A DNA stretch of 64,000 nucleotides, from contig NZ_VWXD01000003.1 of NCBI RefSeq assembly GCF_011752625.1, positions 124,001-188,000 of the forward strand, written 5' to 3'. Origin of the DNA: Candidatus Pantoea formicae. GTDB taxonomy: Bacteria > Pseudomonadota > Gammaproteobacteria > Enterobacterales > Enterobacteriaceae. Below the pieces are notes generated by a model that was not told where the DNA came from, did no database searches, and was given only the letters and a program-made list of their open reading frames with translations. Shown one piece after another: positions 8,361 to 16,731 of this stretch. A program made the translations under genes and the position numbers. Each line of letters starts with the position of its first letter. Position 1 is the stretch's first letter.

Positions 8361-9653
8361 ATGAGATTACGCCGCCCCCCTAAACAACTGCTAGATACCT
8401 TGACCAACAGCGAGGCTGTAGAACTGCTGAGCCGTTGTGATGAGTGGGATGCGCGTTATTTGCACTTCGACGAACTTAGTCGTCGAATTCGTGATGCAGA
8501 TGAGCGGTTGGCCGTGTGGAGTGCATTAAAATTTAAACGTCGCAGTACGGCTAAACATTTTGTCATCGCGTCACAAGAAGTCAGTTGCAACTTTACCGCC
8601 AAAATCAACGCGGCCATTTCTCTGGTGGATCGCATGACGTTTGCGCGCAATGGTCAGCCTACTGACGAGGACGCGGCCTCCTATCTGATGTCCCAATTGA
8701 TCATGGAAGAGGCGATCTCCTCCAGTCAGCTCGAAGGCGCAGCAACGACCTCACGCGTGGCGATGGAACTGCTGGCGGTAGGCCGGGAACCCCGTAACGA
8801 AGATGAAAGCATGATTATGGGGAACTGGCGGCTGATGCAGCATATTGCTGCTATGGGAGAGGGACCGCTAACGCGTGCCGATATTTTGCACATGCATCAC
8901 ATTGCCTGTGCAGGAATCAATGACGAAAAATATCGGCCGGGGGAGGTGCGCTGCAATAACGATGTTTTTGTGGCAGGACGTGACGGCGAAATTATCCATC
9001 AACCCCCCGATTACACCCTATTAAACGGCATGCTTGATGCGTTATGCGCTGAAGTCGAATTTCTTGAACAGCAGGGCACACACCCATTGCTGGTGGCTTG
9101 TGTTTTGCACTTTGCCATTGGTTATATCCACCCATTTAATGATGGCAACGGCCGCACGGCGCGGGGTTTGTTCTATCATCATTTGATTCGTCGTGGCTAT
9201 CATGCGTTCCGTTACATATCGATCAGCAAACTCCTTAAAGCGGCCGCCGTCAAATACGGTATGTCATACCTCTACAGTGAAACGGATGAGCTCGACCTGA
9301 CCTATTTTGTCCAGTTTCAATGTGAAATAGTGATGCGAGCAGTGAACGCATTCACAGATCAAATTACTACGCTGCGTCAGGAACGGTCGCGGCTGGTGCA
9401 CTGGGTAGAGGAAAACATGACGTTGGCGAAAGGTGAGCTGGACATCATGGCCATTGCGCTGCACGCGCCGGGTTCTTTGTTGAGCGCCGCCGGTGTGAAA
9501 TCCAGACTCGGTGTCGCCGATAATACCGCACGCAGTCGTTTAAAAAATCTTGCCGATCAGGGGTTACTGAGACCCATCAAAGAGGGCAAGGGCACGGTTT
9601 ATCAAGCGCCGGTCTCACTCTGGAAACTTAAAGAGTGGTTGAAAAAACGCTAA
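8361..9653 (+). CDS. Fic family protein (class II) with C-terminal winged helix
   Basis: A 430-residue cytoplasmic protein. An N-terminal helical domain carries the autoinhibitory motif (S/T)xxxE(G/N) as SSQLEG (Ser121, Glu125), before the Fic core, which makes it class II. The Fic core has a perfect catalytic motif, HPFNDGNGRTAR at residues 257-268, so AMPylation of a target hydroxyl is expected once inhibition is relieved. Residues about 360-425 resemble a winged helix-turn-helix (AAGVKSRLGVADNTARSRLK). The ATG at 8361 follows a palindrome with no clear ribosome binding site; an in-frame TTG at 8346 would start inside the palindrome. No antitoxin partner is visible next to it. The target is unknown. 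A Doc-type toxin is unlikely given the intact inhibitory helix. Confidence 0.88.
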   Translation: MRLRRPPKQLLDTLTNSEAVELLSRCDEWDARYLHFDELSRRIRDADERLAVWSALKFKRRSTAKHFVIASQEVSCNFTAKINAAISLVDRMTFARNGQPTDEDAASYLMSQLIMEEAISSSQLEGAATTSRVAMELLAVGREPRNEDESMIMGNWRLMQHIAAMGEGPLTRADILHMHHIACAGINDEKYRPGEVRCNNDVFVAGRDGEIIHQPPDYTLLNGMLDALCAEVEFLEQQGTHPLLVACVLHFAIGYIHPFNDGNGRTARGLFYHHLIRRGYHAFRYISISKLLKAAAVKYGMSYLYSETDELDLTYFVQFQCEIVMRAVNAFTDQITTLRQERSRLVHWVEENMTLAKGELDIMAIALHAPGSLLSAAGVKSRLGVADNTARSRLKNLADQGLLRPIKEGKGTVYQAPVSLWKLKEWLKKR

Positions 9654-9656
9654 TCG

Positions 9657-9702
9657 ATCGCAAGAAATCGCAAAAAGTACTATTTTTGCGATTGCTTGCG
9701 AT
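9657..9702. promoter_or_regulatory. Second large palindrome directly after fic
   Basis: Left arm ATCGCAAGAAATCGCAAAAA and right arm TTTTTGCGATTGCTTGCGAT flank GTACTA, starting 4 bases after the fic stop. As in the upstream site, each arm is a direct repeat (ATCGCAA twice, about 10 bp apart). The pattern CAAGnAA-nnnCAAAAA is shared between both sites, although the flanking bases differ. The lack of a T-run after the right arm argues against a simple intrinsic terminator. Confidence 0.55.
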
Positions 9703-10059
9703 ATCCTCCCAACTTTCCATTGCCAATAATCGCTCACAACAATGTTAACAACTTCCGCCACAACGTCAGCGGTGTGGCGAAAAGTCTGTAAAGACGGGAA
9801 TTCATACAGTTCCCGTTATCAAAAAATGCGATTTATCCTCACTAATGATTAATTCTCGCTGCGAAAAATAAAACGTGATTTCAATCACAGATTGAATGCC
9901 GCCTGATTTGTCAGTGATTAGCCCGGCTACATTCATAAGCGGAGCTAACGACACACTCAGCAACGGGTTTTTACCTTTCGCTAACGTACGTTAAAATTCT
10001 GTTGAGTTTATGTAGGTTTATTTTGGGTGGTAATTGATGAAAAACGTTGAGGGATTGGC
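9703..10059. other. Intergenic region upstream of gcd
   Basis: 357 bp without an ORF. It holds a 7-bp-stem hairpin (ACGGGAA at 9794-9800 with TTCCCGT at 9810-9816) and a likely CRP site listed separately. A weak GAGGGA site precedes the gcd start. Confidence 0.5.
9872..9891. promoter_or_regulatory. Probable CRP-cAMP site upstream of gcd
   Basis: CGTGA-TTTCAA-TCACA matches the consensus TGTGA-N6-TCACA at nine of ten positions. It lies about 170 bp before the gcd start. Glucose dehydrogenase expression is known to respond to CRP in E. coli, which supports the call. Position relative to the promoter is not known. Confidence 0.55.
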
Positions 10060-12420
10060 ATGGTTAACAAATTAACCAGTATCGTGCTGGCGATTCTGGC
10101 ATTAGCGCTGCTCTATATGGGTGGGAAGCTGCTGATGCTGGGCGGCAGCGCGTTTTATGCACTGATGGCGGTAGGCTTACTGATCACCGCCATTTTACTG
10201 TTCAGAAACCAGCGTAGTGCGCTGGCGCTGTATGCGGTTCTGATGTGGATTACCCTTGCCTGGATTATCTGGGAAGTGGGCTTTGATAAATGGCAGTGGA
10301 TCCCGCGCGGCGACCTCTTCGGCGTGATTGGTCTGTGGCTGGCGATGCCATGGGTGGTGAAACCGCTGTATCAAGGCGAACGTCGCTTCCACACCTTCCT
10401 GGGTGGTACGGTGATCGTGATGATTGTGGTAGTGATCGGTCTGTGTTTCTACGATCCATTGCCGCAGGCGGGCACCATCACTAACGCACGCGAGCAAACC
10501 AGCGAGCGGGGTGCCGCAAATGACTGGACGGCGTACGGTGGTACCACTGATGGCCAGCGTTTCTCCGCGCTGAATCAAATCACCAAAGACAACGTGAAAA
10601 ACCTTGCGGTGGCCTGGACTTATCACACCGGCGATTTACGTCAGGATGCGGATGCCAGCGAATACACCTTTGAAGCAACACCGTTGAAAGCCAATGGCAT
10701 GCTCTATTTCTGCACCCCGCACAATGAAGTGCACGCACTTGATCCAGAAACGGGTGCTGTGAAATGGAAGTACACACCTAACAAAGATCGTTCTTACCTT
10801 CAGCAGCACCAAACCTGCCGTGGTGTGAGTTATTACGAGCAAAGCCCTGTAGCCGCGCAGGATTCTGCTGCTGCACCGGCCATCTGCCGTAAACGTATCT
10901 TCAACGCCACGACGGATGCACAGCTGATCGCGTTAGATGCAGATACTGGCAAACCTTGCGCCGATTTCGGTACCAATGGTGTGGTGGATTTGCATGCCAA
11001 TATGGGCGAAGTACGTCCACATGCGCTGATGCAAACCGCAGCGCCGCTGGTGGCGGGTAAGCTGGTGATTGTCGGTGGTTCTGTCATGGACAACGGCTTC
11101 AACAGCGGCAACCCATCAGGTGTGATCCGTGCTTATGACGCCGAAACCGGACGTTTGGTATGGAACTTCGATCCCGCAAACCCTGATAGCACCTCGCCGA
11201 TTGCCGCAGGTCAAAACTATCCGCAGGATACGCCGGTTGCCTGGGGCACACTGAGCGCCGATCTGAAAAATGGTCTAGTGTATGTACCTTTCGGTAATGC
11301 TTCTCCAGATGAAGTAGGCATTGAACGTGATGCCAACAGCAATACCGAGAAATTCCGTGACGCCTTGGTGGCGTTGGATTTGCAGACCGGTGCATTTAAA
11401 TGGCGTTATCAGAGTTCCAATCACGATCTTTGGGATCGCGATAACCCGTCTCAGCCGTCATTGTTGGATATCGATTATCAGGGCCAGAAACAGCCCGTGG
11501 TGATCCTGCCGACCAAAACCGGCAACCTGTTTGTGTTGAATCGTTTGACGGGGCAACCTGTCTATCCAGTGAATCAAGTGAAGGTATCCACCGAAGGTGG
11601 TGTGCCAGGTGAGAAATTCGCCGCCACGCAGCCGGTATCGAGCCTGAACTTCATTCCGGACCCATTGACTGAGAAGTCAATGTGGGGCATCACGCCGTTT
11701 GATCAGATGTCATGCCGCATGGACTTCCGTTCACTGCGCTACGACGGCAACCCATGGACGCCTGCCACCGAAGCTGGCTCGCTGATCTTCCCAGGTAATA
11801 TTGGCGTGTTCAACTGGGGTTCTGTGGCGGTTGATCCACAGCGTCAGATGCTGATTGCCGCGCCAGTGCGTCTGGCCTACAAGTACAATCTGATCAAACG
11901 TACGCCGCAGACTGAAACACAGCGTCTGTTTACCAAAGACGGTCAGCCTTACTGGAACGAAAACTTCCAGGGTGACTACGCGATTCATATCCAGCAATTG
12001 GCGTCTGGCTTGGGTATTCCGTGTATCGCACCGCCGTGGGGTCGTATGGTGGGCGTTGATCTGAAAACCGGTAAAACTGAATGGTTACGTCGCGTTGGTG
12101 TGACTAAAAACCTGAAAACCAGCTTCCTGCCAGGCCGATTCCCGATTGGTTTCCCAATGGGTATGGTGGCGCACGGTGGTCCATTGTTAACGGCGGGTGA
12201 CTTGGTGTTCCATGGCGCGACGGCAGATAACTTCTTCCGCGCCTATGACAGCACCACTGGTGAACTGCTGTGGCAGATCGAACTGAGCGCAGGCGCGCAA
12301 GCCACACCATCCACCTTTATGGGTAAAGATGGTAAGCAGTATGTGGTGATTGCCGCAGGTGGACACGGTTCGCTTGGCACCCAAGCCGGTGACAGCGTGG
12401 TTGCATTCCGTTTGAAATAA
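10060..12420 (+). CDS. gcd: Membrane-bound PQQ-dependent glucose dehydrogenase
   Basis: A 786-residue quinoprotein close to E. coli Gcd (796 aa). Five hydrophobic helices fill about residues 1-140. The periplasmic eight-bladed propeller follows, starting at NDWTAYGGTTDGQRFSALNQ, with repeated tryptophan-docking strands (VAWTYHTGD, DPETGAVKWKY, DLKTGKTEWLRR). It oxidises glucose to gluconolactone in the periplasm and passes electrons to ubiquinone. In plant-associated enterobacteria the gluconic acid formed solubilises phosphate. It needs PQQ, and no pqq biosynthesis genes lie in the window. It is a single-gene unit with a terminator 61 bp after the stop. A CRP-like site lies upstream. Confidence 0.96.
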   Translation: MVNKLTSIVLAILALALLYMGGKLLMLGGSAFYALMAVGLLITAILLFRNQRSALALYAVLMWITLAWIIWEVGFDKWQWIPRGDLFGVIGLWLAMPWVVKPLYQGERRFHTFLGGTVIVMIVVVIGLCFYDPLPQAGTITNAREQTSERGAANDWTAYGGTTDGQRFSALNQITKDNVKNLAVAWTYHTGDLRQDADASEYTFEATPLKANGMLYFCTPHNEVHALDPETGAVKWKYTPNKDRSYLQQHQTCRGVSYYEQSPVAAQDSAAAPAICRKRIFNATTDAQLIALDADTGKPCADFGTNGVVDLHANMGEVRPHALMQTAAPLVAGKLVIVGGSVMDNGFNSGNPSGVIRAYDAETGRLVWNFDPANPDSTSPIAAGQNYPQDTPVAWGTLSADLKNGLVYVPFGNASPDEVGIERDANSNTEKFRDALVALDLQTGAFKWRYQSSNHDLWDRDNPSQPSLLDIDYQGQKQPVVILPTKTGNLFVLNRLTGQPVYPVNQVKVSTEGGVPGEKFAATQPVSSLNFIPDPLTEKSMWGITPFDQMSCRMDFRSLRYDGNPWTPATEAGSLIFPGNIGVFNWGSVAVDPQRQMLIAAPVRLAYKYNLIKRTPQTETQRLFTKDGQPYWNENFQGDYAIHIQQLASGLGIPCIAPPWGRMVGVDLKTGKTEWLRRVGVTKNLKTSFLPGRFPIGFPMGMVAHGGPLLTAGDLVFHGATADNFFRAYDSTTGELLWQIELSAGAQATPSTFMGKDGKQYVVIAAGGHGSLGTQAGDSVVAFRLK

Positions 12421-12480
12421 TCATGTCGTGGTTAGGGCGCAGTGAGTGCTTAGTGCCTGATAGTTAAGACCATCATTGAG

Positions 12481-12513
12481 AGGCTGCCATTTTTGAGAAT
12501 GGCAGCCTTTTTT
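12481..12513 (+). terminator. Intrinsic terminator of gcd
   Basis: An 11-bp perfect stem (AGGCTGCCATT at 12481-12491 with AATGGCAGCCT at 12498-12508) is followed by five T. A near-identical stem precedes the related repeat near 60.6 kb, so the terminator appears to be part of, or a preferred site for, that repeat. Confidence 0.85.
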
Positions 12514-12533
12514 GCACTTGTTAGTGCGGGCCG

Positions 12534-12730
12534 CAGCACCTCTGCTGCTGCCACGGGCCGTCCTCGCGCCGCTGCGCGGTGCCCTCGGCTGCAACGTCGT
12601 GCCGGCCGGAACGTTCGGGTACGGCCGTCCTGGCCTACCCGAACTGCCTGTCGCATCCCTGCGACTGGCTCCTGGCACAACGTCTCCGCCTCAGCGCTGC
12701 GAATAGCCCGTGGCAGCAGCAGAGGCGCTG
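12534..12730 (+). repeat. Dispersed structured hairpin element, copy 1
   Basis: A 197-nt GC-rich element closed by 25-nt arms (12534-12558 and 12706-12730) that pair with one mismatch. Inside are three smaller hairpins: CGCCGC/GCGGTG (12567-12581), a 9-bp stem GTTCGGGTA/TACCCGAAC (12613-12644) and GTCGCA/TGCGAC (12650-12665). A second copy with the same layout lies at 60641-60836. Several stem positions differ between copies in both partners, so the pairing is kept. It is not a gene; open frames in it are by-products of base composition. Confidence 0.7.
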
Positions 12731-12814
12731 TGGCCTCAAACATTGTGCCCTTTGCAAAAGCAAAGGCGATGTGGCCTCAAACACTGTGCCCTTTGTGGCA
12801 GTAAAAGCTATCGC
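12727..12814 (+). repeat. Short tandem repeat, about 42 bp, two copies
   Basis: The unit starting GGCGCTGTGGCCTCAAACAT (about 12725) recurs as GGCGATGTGGCCTCAAACAC (about 12767), each followed by TGTGCCCTTTG. A diverged third piece with ATCGTGCCCTCT follows. The region near 60840-60860 carries one diverged copy (ATTGTGCCC) in the same position relative to the hairpin element. Confidence 0.5.
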
Positions 12815-12875
12815 CTGATTCATCGTGCCCTCTCCAACAGCGTAAACAGATGTTAGCAAGCAGGCTGGGGCCGCT

Positions 12876-13045
12876 CTGGGGCTGGCATTTCGCAGCGCTG
12901 AACGGAATGAGGAAGCCAGGAGAGCCAGCATGGATGCTGGCGAAAGGTGCAGCCGGGACAGGGAAAGTCCCGTCTGCACCGGTCCGTCAGGCTGACGAGT
13001 GAAGTGAAGGTACCGCGTCAGCGGCGCGAGGACCGCCAGCCCCAG
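12876..13045. repeat. Multi-branched palindromic element of unknown function
   Basis: 170 nt closed by an 11-bp perfect stem (CTGGGGCTGGC at 12876-12886 with GCCAGCCCCAG at 13035-13045). Inside are GCCAGCAT GG ATGCTGGC (12924-12941), a nested stem GGTGCAG/CTGCACC with CGGGAC/GTCCCG (12946-12980), CGTCAG G CTGACG (12985-12997) and CGGTCC/GGACCG (12980-13035). The sequence looks folded either as RNA or as cruciform DNA. No protein is encoded. I do not recognise it as a named RNA family. Confidence 0.55.
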
Positions 13046-13048
13046 ATC

Positions 13049-13149
13049 GGCACCAGACTGCGTTATGGCCTGTACCGGCAACCCCAGAGCGGCACCAGAC
13101 TGCGTTATCACCTGAACACAAGCGCCTAAGCAGCACCAGACTGCGTTAT
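13049..13149 (+). repeat. Three copies of a 17-bp motif at 41-42 bp spacing
   Basis: GCACCAGACTGCGTTAT ends at 13066, 13108 and 13149. The intervening 24 or so bases are diverged. It directly follows the branched palindromic element and ends just before the katA 3' end. CRISPR is excluded by the short diverged spacers and only three units. Confidence 0.6.
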
Positions 13150-13176
13150 TCTCACAGGCTCAACACAATCGTGTGA

Positions 13177-14643
13177 TTAACGTTTCGCTCGCTCTGCTTG
13201 CACCCGTTGTGCAATGCGGTCACCAATGGTTTTGTCGATGTTGCGCCAATATTCGAACGCACGGGATAACACCGGTTCCTCCACGCCATCCAATAGATGT
13301 CCGCTGACGTTATTGACCAAACGGTCGCGCGCGGCGTCATCCATCACCTTATTCACCAAGGTATTCGCCTGACCGAAATCATCATCATCTTTGCGCAACG
13401 TATACGGCGCACGCACCATGTTGCCTTGTGATTCCCAAGTGGAGTCGGTGGGATAACGCTCGCCATCCGCCACCGGACCGCCTTTGGAATTAGGTGCATA
13501 CACCGGATCGGACACGGGATTGATGCGCATCGCGCCATCTTTACTGTAGCTGTGTACCGGGGCGTGTGGCGCGTTGACCGGGATTTGTTTGTAGTTCACG
13601 CCTAAGCGCGCGCGGTGTGCATCAGCGTAGGCAAACACTCGTCCAATTAGCATCTTGTCAGGGCTCAAACCAATGCCCGGCACCAGGTTGTTTGGCTCAA
13701 ACGCCGCTTGTTCGATCTGCGCATGATTATCGGTAGGGTTGCGGTTGAGTTGTAACGTGCCGACTTTGATCAGGGGATAATCCGCATGCGGCCATACTTT
13801 GGTGAGATCGAATGGGTTAAAGCGATAGGTTTCTGCCTCGGCAAACGGCATGACCTGCATATAAAGCGTCCAGCTGGGAAACTCGCCCTGTTTAATCGCA
13901 TTAAACAGATCGCGGGTGTGGTAATCACCATCCTGTCCCGCCAAAGTATCCGCATTCTCTTGGGCAAGAAACTCAACTCCTTGGTCAGTTTTGAAGTGAT
14001 ATTTCACCCAAAACTTCTCACCCTGCGCATTCACCCACATGTAAGTGTGACTTGAATAGCCATTCATATGACGCCAGCTTTTGGGAATGCCACGGTCGCC
14101 CATAAGCCAGGTGACCTGATGGGCTGACTCTGGCGACAACGTCCAAAAATCCCACTGCATGTTGTGATCGCGCAGATTATTGTCAGCACGGCGTTTTTGC
14201 GAGCGAATAAAGTGCTGAAACTTCATCGGATCACGAATAAAGAACACCGGCGTGTTATTGCCCACCATGTCGTAGTTGCCTTCGCTGGTGTAAAACTTGA
14301 GGGCAAAACCTCGCGGATCGCGCCAGGTATCGGGACTGCCGCGTTCACCTGCAACGGTTGAAAAGCGCATCACCACATCAGTTTTGGTGCCGGGCTGAAA
14401 TACAGCGGCTTTGGTATAGCGGCTCACATCCTCAGTGACTTTGAAGTGGCCAAACGCGCCGCTGCCTTTGGCATGGGGCTGGCGCTCAGGAATACGTTCG
14501 CGGTTAAAGTTGGCCATCTGCTCAATCAGGTAGTGATCGTGCAACACCAGTGGGCCATCAGGCCCAACGGTAAGAGAGTGCTCATCGCTGGCTACCGGAA
14601 TGCCAGCATCCGTGGTGGTCGGTTTACGATCTTGATTGCTCAT
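13177..14643 (-). CDS. katA: Monofunctional haem catalase (small-subunit type)
   Basis: A 488-residue catalase that breaks hydrogen peroxide into water and oxygen in the cytoplasm. The distal histidine lies in [15 protein letters not shown] (His57), the distal Asn in [13 protein letters not shown], and the proximal haem-ligand Tyr in the segment [10 protein letters not shown]. The length fits the small-subunit clade 3 (KatA-type), not the 750-residue HPII KatE nor bifunctional KatG. The start at 14643 (MSNQDRKP) has a GGAG site. It is a single gene. No OxyR site was identified with confidence. Confidence 0.93.
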   Translation of the reverse strand: MSNQDRKPTTTDAGIPVASDEHSLTVGPDGPLVLHDHYLIEQMANFNRERIPERQPHAKGSGAFGHFKVTEDVSRYTKAAVFQPGTKTDVVMRFSTVAGERGSPDTWRDPRGFALKFYTSEGNYDMVGNNTPVFFIRDPMKFQHFIRSQKRRADNNLRDHNMQWDFWTLSPESAHQVTWLMGDRGIPKSWRHMNGYSSHTYMWVNAQGEKFWVKYHFKTDQGVEFLAQENADTLAGQDGDYHTRDLFNAIKQGEFPSWTLYMQVMPFAEAETYRFNPFDLTKVWPHADYPLIKVGTLQLNRNPTDNHAQIEQAAFEPNNLVPGIGLSPDKMLIGRVFAYADAHRARLGVNYKQIPVNAPHAPVHSYSKDGAMRINPVSDPVYAPNSKGGPVADGERYPTDSTWESQGNMVRAPYTLRKDDDDFGQANTLVNKVMDDAARDRLVNNVSGHLLDGVEEPVLSRAFEYWRNIDKTIGDRIAQRVQAERAKR

Positions 14644-14733
14644 AATATCTCCAGCTTTTGTAAGGGTAATGCAACCCCCTAAAGGTAGCAGCACCGACCA
14701 AACTTGCAGGCGAAGCGGGAGGGGAGGCGAGAG

Positions 14734-15357
14734 TTAATGCTTTAGCGTCATGATGAGTTGAACCAGATTACTGATAGCAAAAAACACCAGTATTAACCCA
14801 CCACCGATATTAATGGCAATGGCCAACTTACGTATATTGATAACCCGCGCTGAAGTCAGCAGCGTAAAACAGATAATCACCAGCCACAGGCTCATAATGG
14901 CAATATGGATCGAAGCCAGCAGAAGATAGTGAGCTAACGCATGATCGCGCCCCGCAAACTGCGATACCACGGTCAGGTAGAGCATCACCGCTTTTGGGTT
15001 AAGCACATTTGCGAGCCACGCATCCTTAATGCCGATACGTGCAGTGCGATGTGAGGCAACCGGCTGAGAGATGTGACGACCTCGACGCATTAATTGCATG
15101 CCGAGCCATAGCAAATACGCGGCGCCAGCAAAACTCAGCAGATTGAAAATAATCGGCGAGTGCAGCAGCAGGGCGCTGATGCCCAAGCCAATCAGTAGCG
15201 CATGAGTGTAAATTCCCAGCGCGGTGCCAAGGATGATTGCCGCGAGTCCACGAGAGCCTGCAACCAGAGTGTTGTTGATTGCGAGCGTAAAACTTGCTCC
15301 CGGCGACAAGGCCACCGGTAAGATCGCAATAATGAAGGCGAGCAGGTGCAAATTCAT
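14734..15357 (-). CDS. LysE/RhtB family amino acid exporter
   Basis: A 207-residue inner-membrane protein with about six hydrophobic segments. The N-terminal signature of the LysE family is present (LPVALSPGASFTLAINNTL), and a conserved loop near the middle reads WLANVLNPKAVMLYLTVV. Family members export amino acids such as threonine, homoserine or lysine. No clear ribosome binding site is visible before the ATG at 15357. It is a separate unit between the catalase and a divergent racemase-like gene; the two starts are 109 bp apart and share a promoter region. The substrate cannot be told. Confidence 0.85.
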   Translation of the reverse strand: MNLHLLAFIIAILPVALSPGASFTLAINNTLVAGSRGLAAIILGTALGIYTHALLIGLGISALLLHSPIIFNLLSFAGAAYLLWLGMQLMRRGRHISQPVASHRTARIGIKDAWLANVLNPKAVMLYLTVVSQFAGRDHALAHYLLLASIHIAIMSLWLVIICFTLLTSARVINIRKLAIAINIGGGLILVFFAISNLVQLIMTLKH

Positions 15358-15466
15358 CGACGTAATAGCAAAGGAATGTTAAATAATTTTGAATAAAGAT
15401 CAGGTGTAAAGCAATACTGTTCTGGCTGTTCGCACTTAACATCATGAATTAACGTAAGGGATTATT

Positions 15467-16099
15467 ATGACGATTGCTTGTCTCCACACTGCCGCCAGTA
15501 ATATCGCACTCTTCGATGATGCGGCACATGCACTCGGGTTACCGGTTACCGCGCTGAGTCATATTGTGATGCCACATCTGCTCGCTGAAGCGGAGAGCAG
15601 TGGCGGCATGACACCCCATCAGCAGCAACGCTTAGATCAGTTTTTACACACGTTGACACCTTGGTTCGACGCGATTCTGATCACCTGTTCTACCCTTGGC
15701 CCAGTGGCCGATAGCTTTGTCGTCGATGAGCACGACTGTCCCATTTATCGCACCGACCGCATGCTAGCCGATCACCTGCATCAAATCGCAGGACCTGCAT
15801 TGGTGTTGTGTGCTGCGGAGTCAACGTTGGCCGCAACTCGCGCATTGTTCTGTCCGGCGTCTTTACCTGCTGATAAGCAGCCGCAGGTGGCGCTTATTCC
15901 TGATGCCTGGGCCGCATTCAAGGCCGGTGATCATCAGCGATATCATGCATTGATTGCCGAAGCGGTAGCACAAGGGCGTGAACAGGGTGCACAGCAGGTC
16001 GCTTTGGCGCAGGTTTCAATGGCAGCCGCCGCAAAAAGCATCAGTGCCGAATCGCGGCCATTAACGATTCCGCAACTGGCATTAAAAGCAGTGATTTAA
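15467..16099 (+). CDS. Asp/Glu/hydantoin racemase-like protein
   Basis: A 210-residue cytoplasmic protein with the two-half Rossmann-like layout of the Asp/Glu/hydantoin racemase superfamily. The first catalytic cysteine region is recognisable (FDAILITCSTLGPVAD, Cys near 74). The second half has VLCAAESTLAATRALF, where a second cysteine of true racemases would be expected further on; LAQVSMAAAAKS carries none. A missing second cysteine suggests a one-base enzyme (decarboxylase-like) or a non-racemase role. AAGGG precedes the start. It is divergent from the LysE exporter, so both could handle the same amino acid, but that is only inference. Confidence 0.6.
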   Translation: MTIACLHTAASNIALFDDAAHALGLPVTALSHIVMPHLLAEAESSGGMTPHQQQRLDQFLHTLTPWFDAILITCSTLGPVADSFVVDEHDCPIYRTDRMLADHLHQIAGPALVLCAAESTLAATRALFCPASLPADKQPQVALIPDAWAAFKAGDHQRYHALIAEAVAQGREQGAQQVALAQVSMAAAAKSISAESRPLTIPQLALKAVI

Positions 16100-16146
16100 C
16101 CGGACGATGGGGCCAGGATTCATCGAGGCCCAAATCTCTGGGTATT

Positions 16147-16662
16147 TTATGATAAAAATTTTTTCCGGTGATGATACCAAGGAATAAAATAAACCAGCAT
16201 GCTGCCCCAAAATATTCCAATGGTGAGCCCGCTTAATGCACCGTGTATAAGATTGAATTGCAGTGAAGCGATTAATTCTGGATGGATAACCACAGCGACT
16301 GAAAGCGTATATTTAATCACAAAGGCCAATAGCATAAATATAAGCGGCAGCACCGATCCCGGTCTCGTGATGGTATCGCGATTACCGCTCGCTAAAGGTT
16401 TTGCGGTGGCGCGACTCAATAAAGCACCTGTTGCACCACCGACCAATACCCCTGCAATCATCGCTAAAAGGGTATAACCCAACCAAGTTGTTTCGCGAAA
16501 TACCCCGAAAAGGCCCCAAATCAGAAAAAGTAATGGAATATAAAACAGTTTTTGTACGGCCACCTCTCGCGTGTGTAACGCTTTTAAACCACGAAAAATC
16601 AGATAGATGAAAAGAACCCACACCCACACAGGTGTGTGCTGAATCAAAGCCATCATATTCAT
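16147..16662 (-). CDS. Small inner-membrane protein, DUF6622-like
   Basis: A 171-residue protein with about five hydrophobic segments (VWVWVLFIYLIFRGLKAL, FYIPLLFLIWGLFGVF, and others) and a basic C-terminus (WYHHRKKFLS). The layout matches conserved enterobacterial membrane proteins of unknown function that begin with an aromatic helix and an RGLKAL motif (DUF6622 type). The start at 16662 (MNMMALIQ) has AGGAG upstream. It stands alone, convergent with the racemase-like gene. No function is known. Confidence 0.6.
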   Translation of the reverse strand: MNMMALIQHTPVWVWVLFIYLIFRGLKALHTREVAVQKLFYIPLLFLIWGLFGVFRETTWLGYTLLAMIAGVLVGGATGALLSRATAKPLASGNRDTITRPGSVLPLIFMLLAFVIKYTLSVAVVIHPELIASLQFNLIHGALSGLTIGIFWGSMLVYFIPWYHHRKKFLS

Positions 16663-16731
16663 GTTTTTCTCCTGCAGCCTAATCAGTGGTTGCCCATTCA
16701 GTCTCACATTCAGCCTGTGATAAAAAATCAC

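Noticed and set aside
13049..13149. Possible CRISPR array
   Set aside because: Only three 17-bp units, spacers of about 24 bp that resemble one another, and no cas genes.
12421..13176. Several short GC-rich open frames on both strands
   Set aside because: They come from folded repeat DNA; none has a ribosome site, family features or consistent frame between the two repeat copies.
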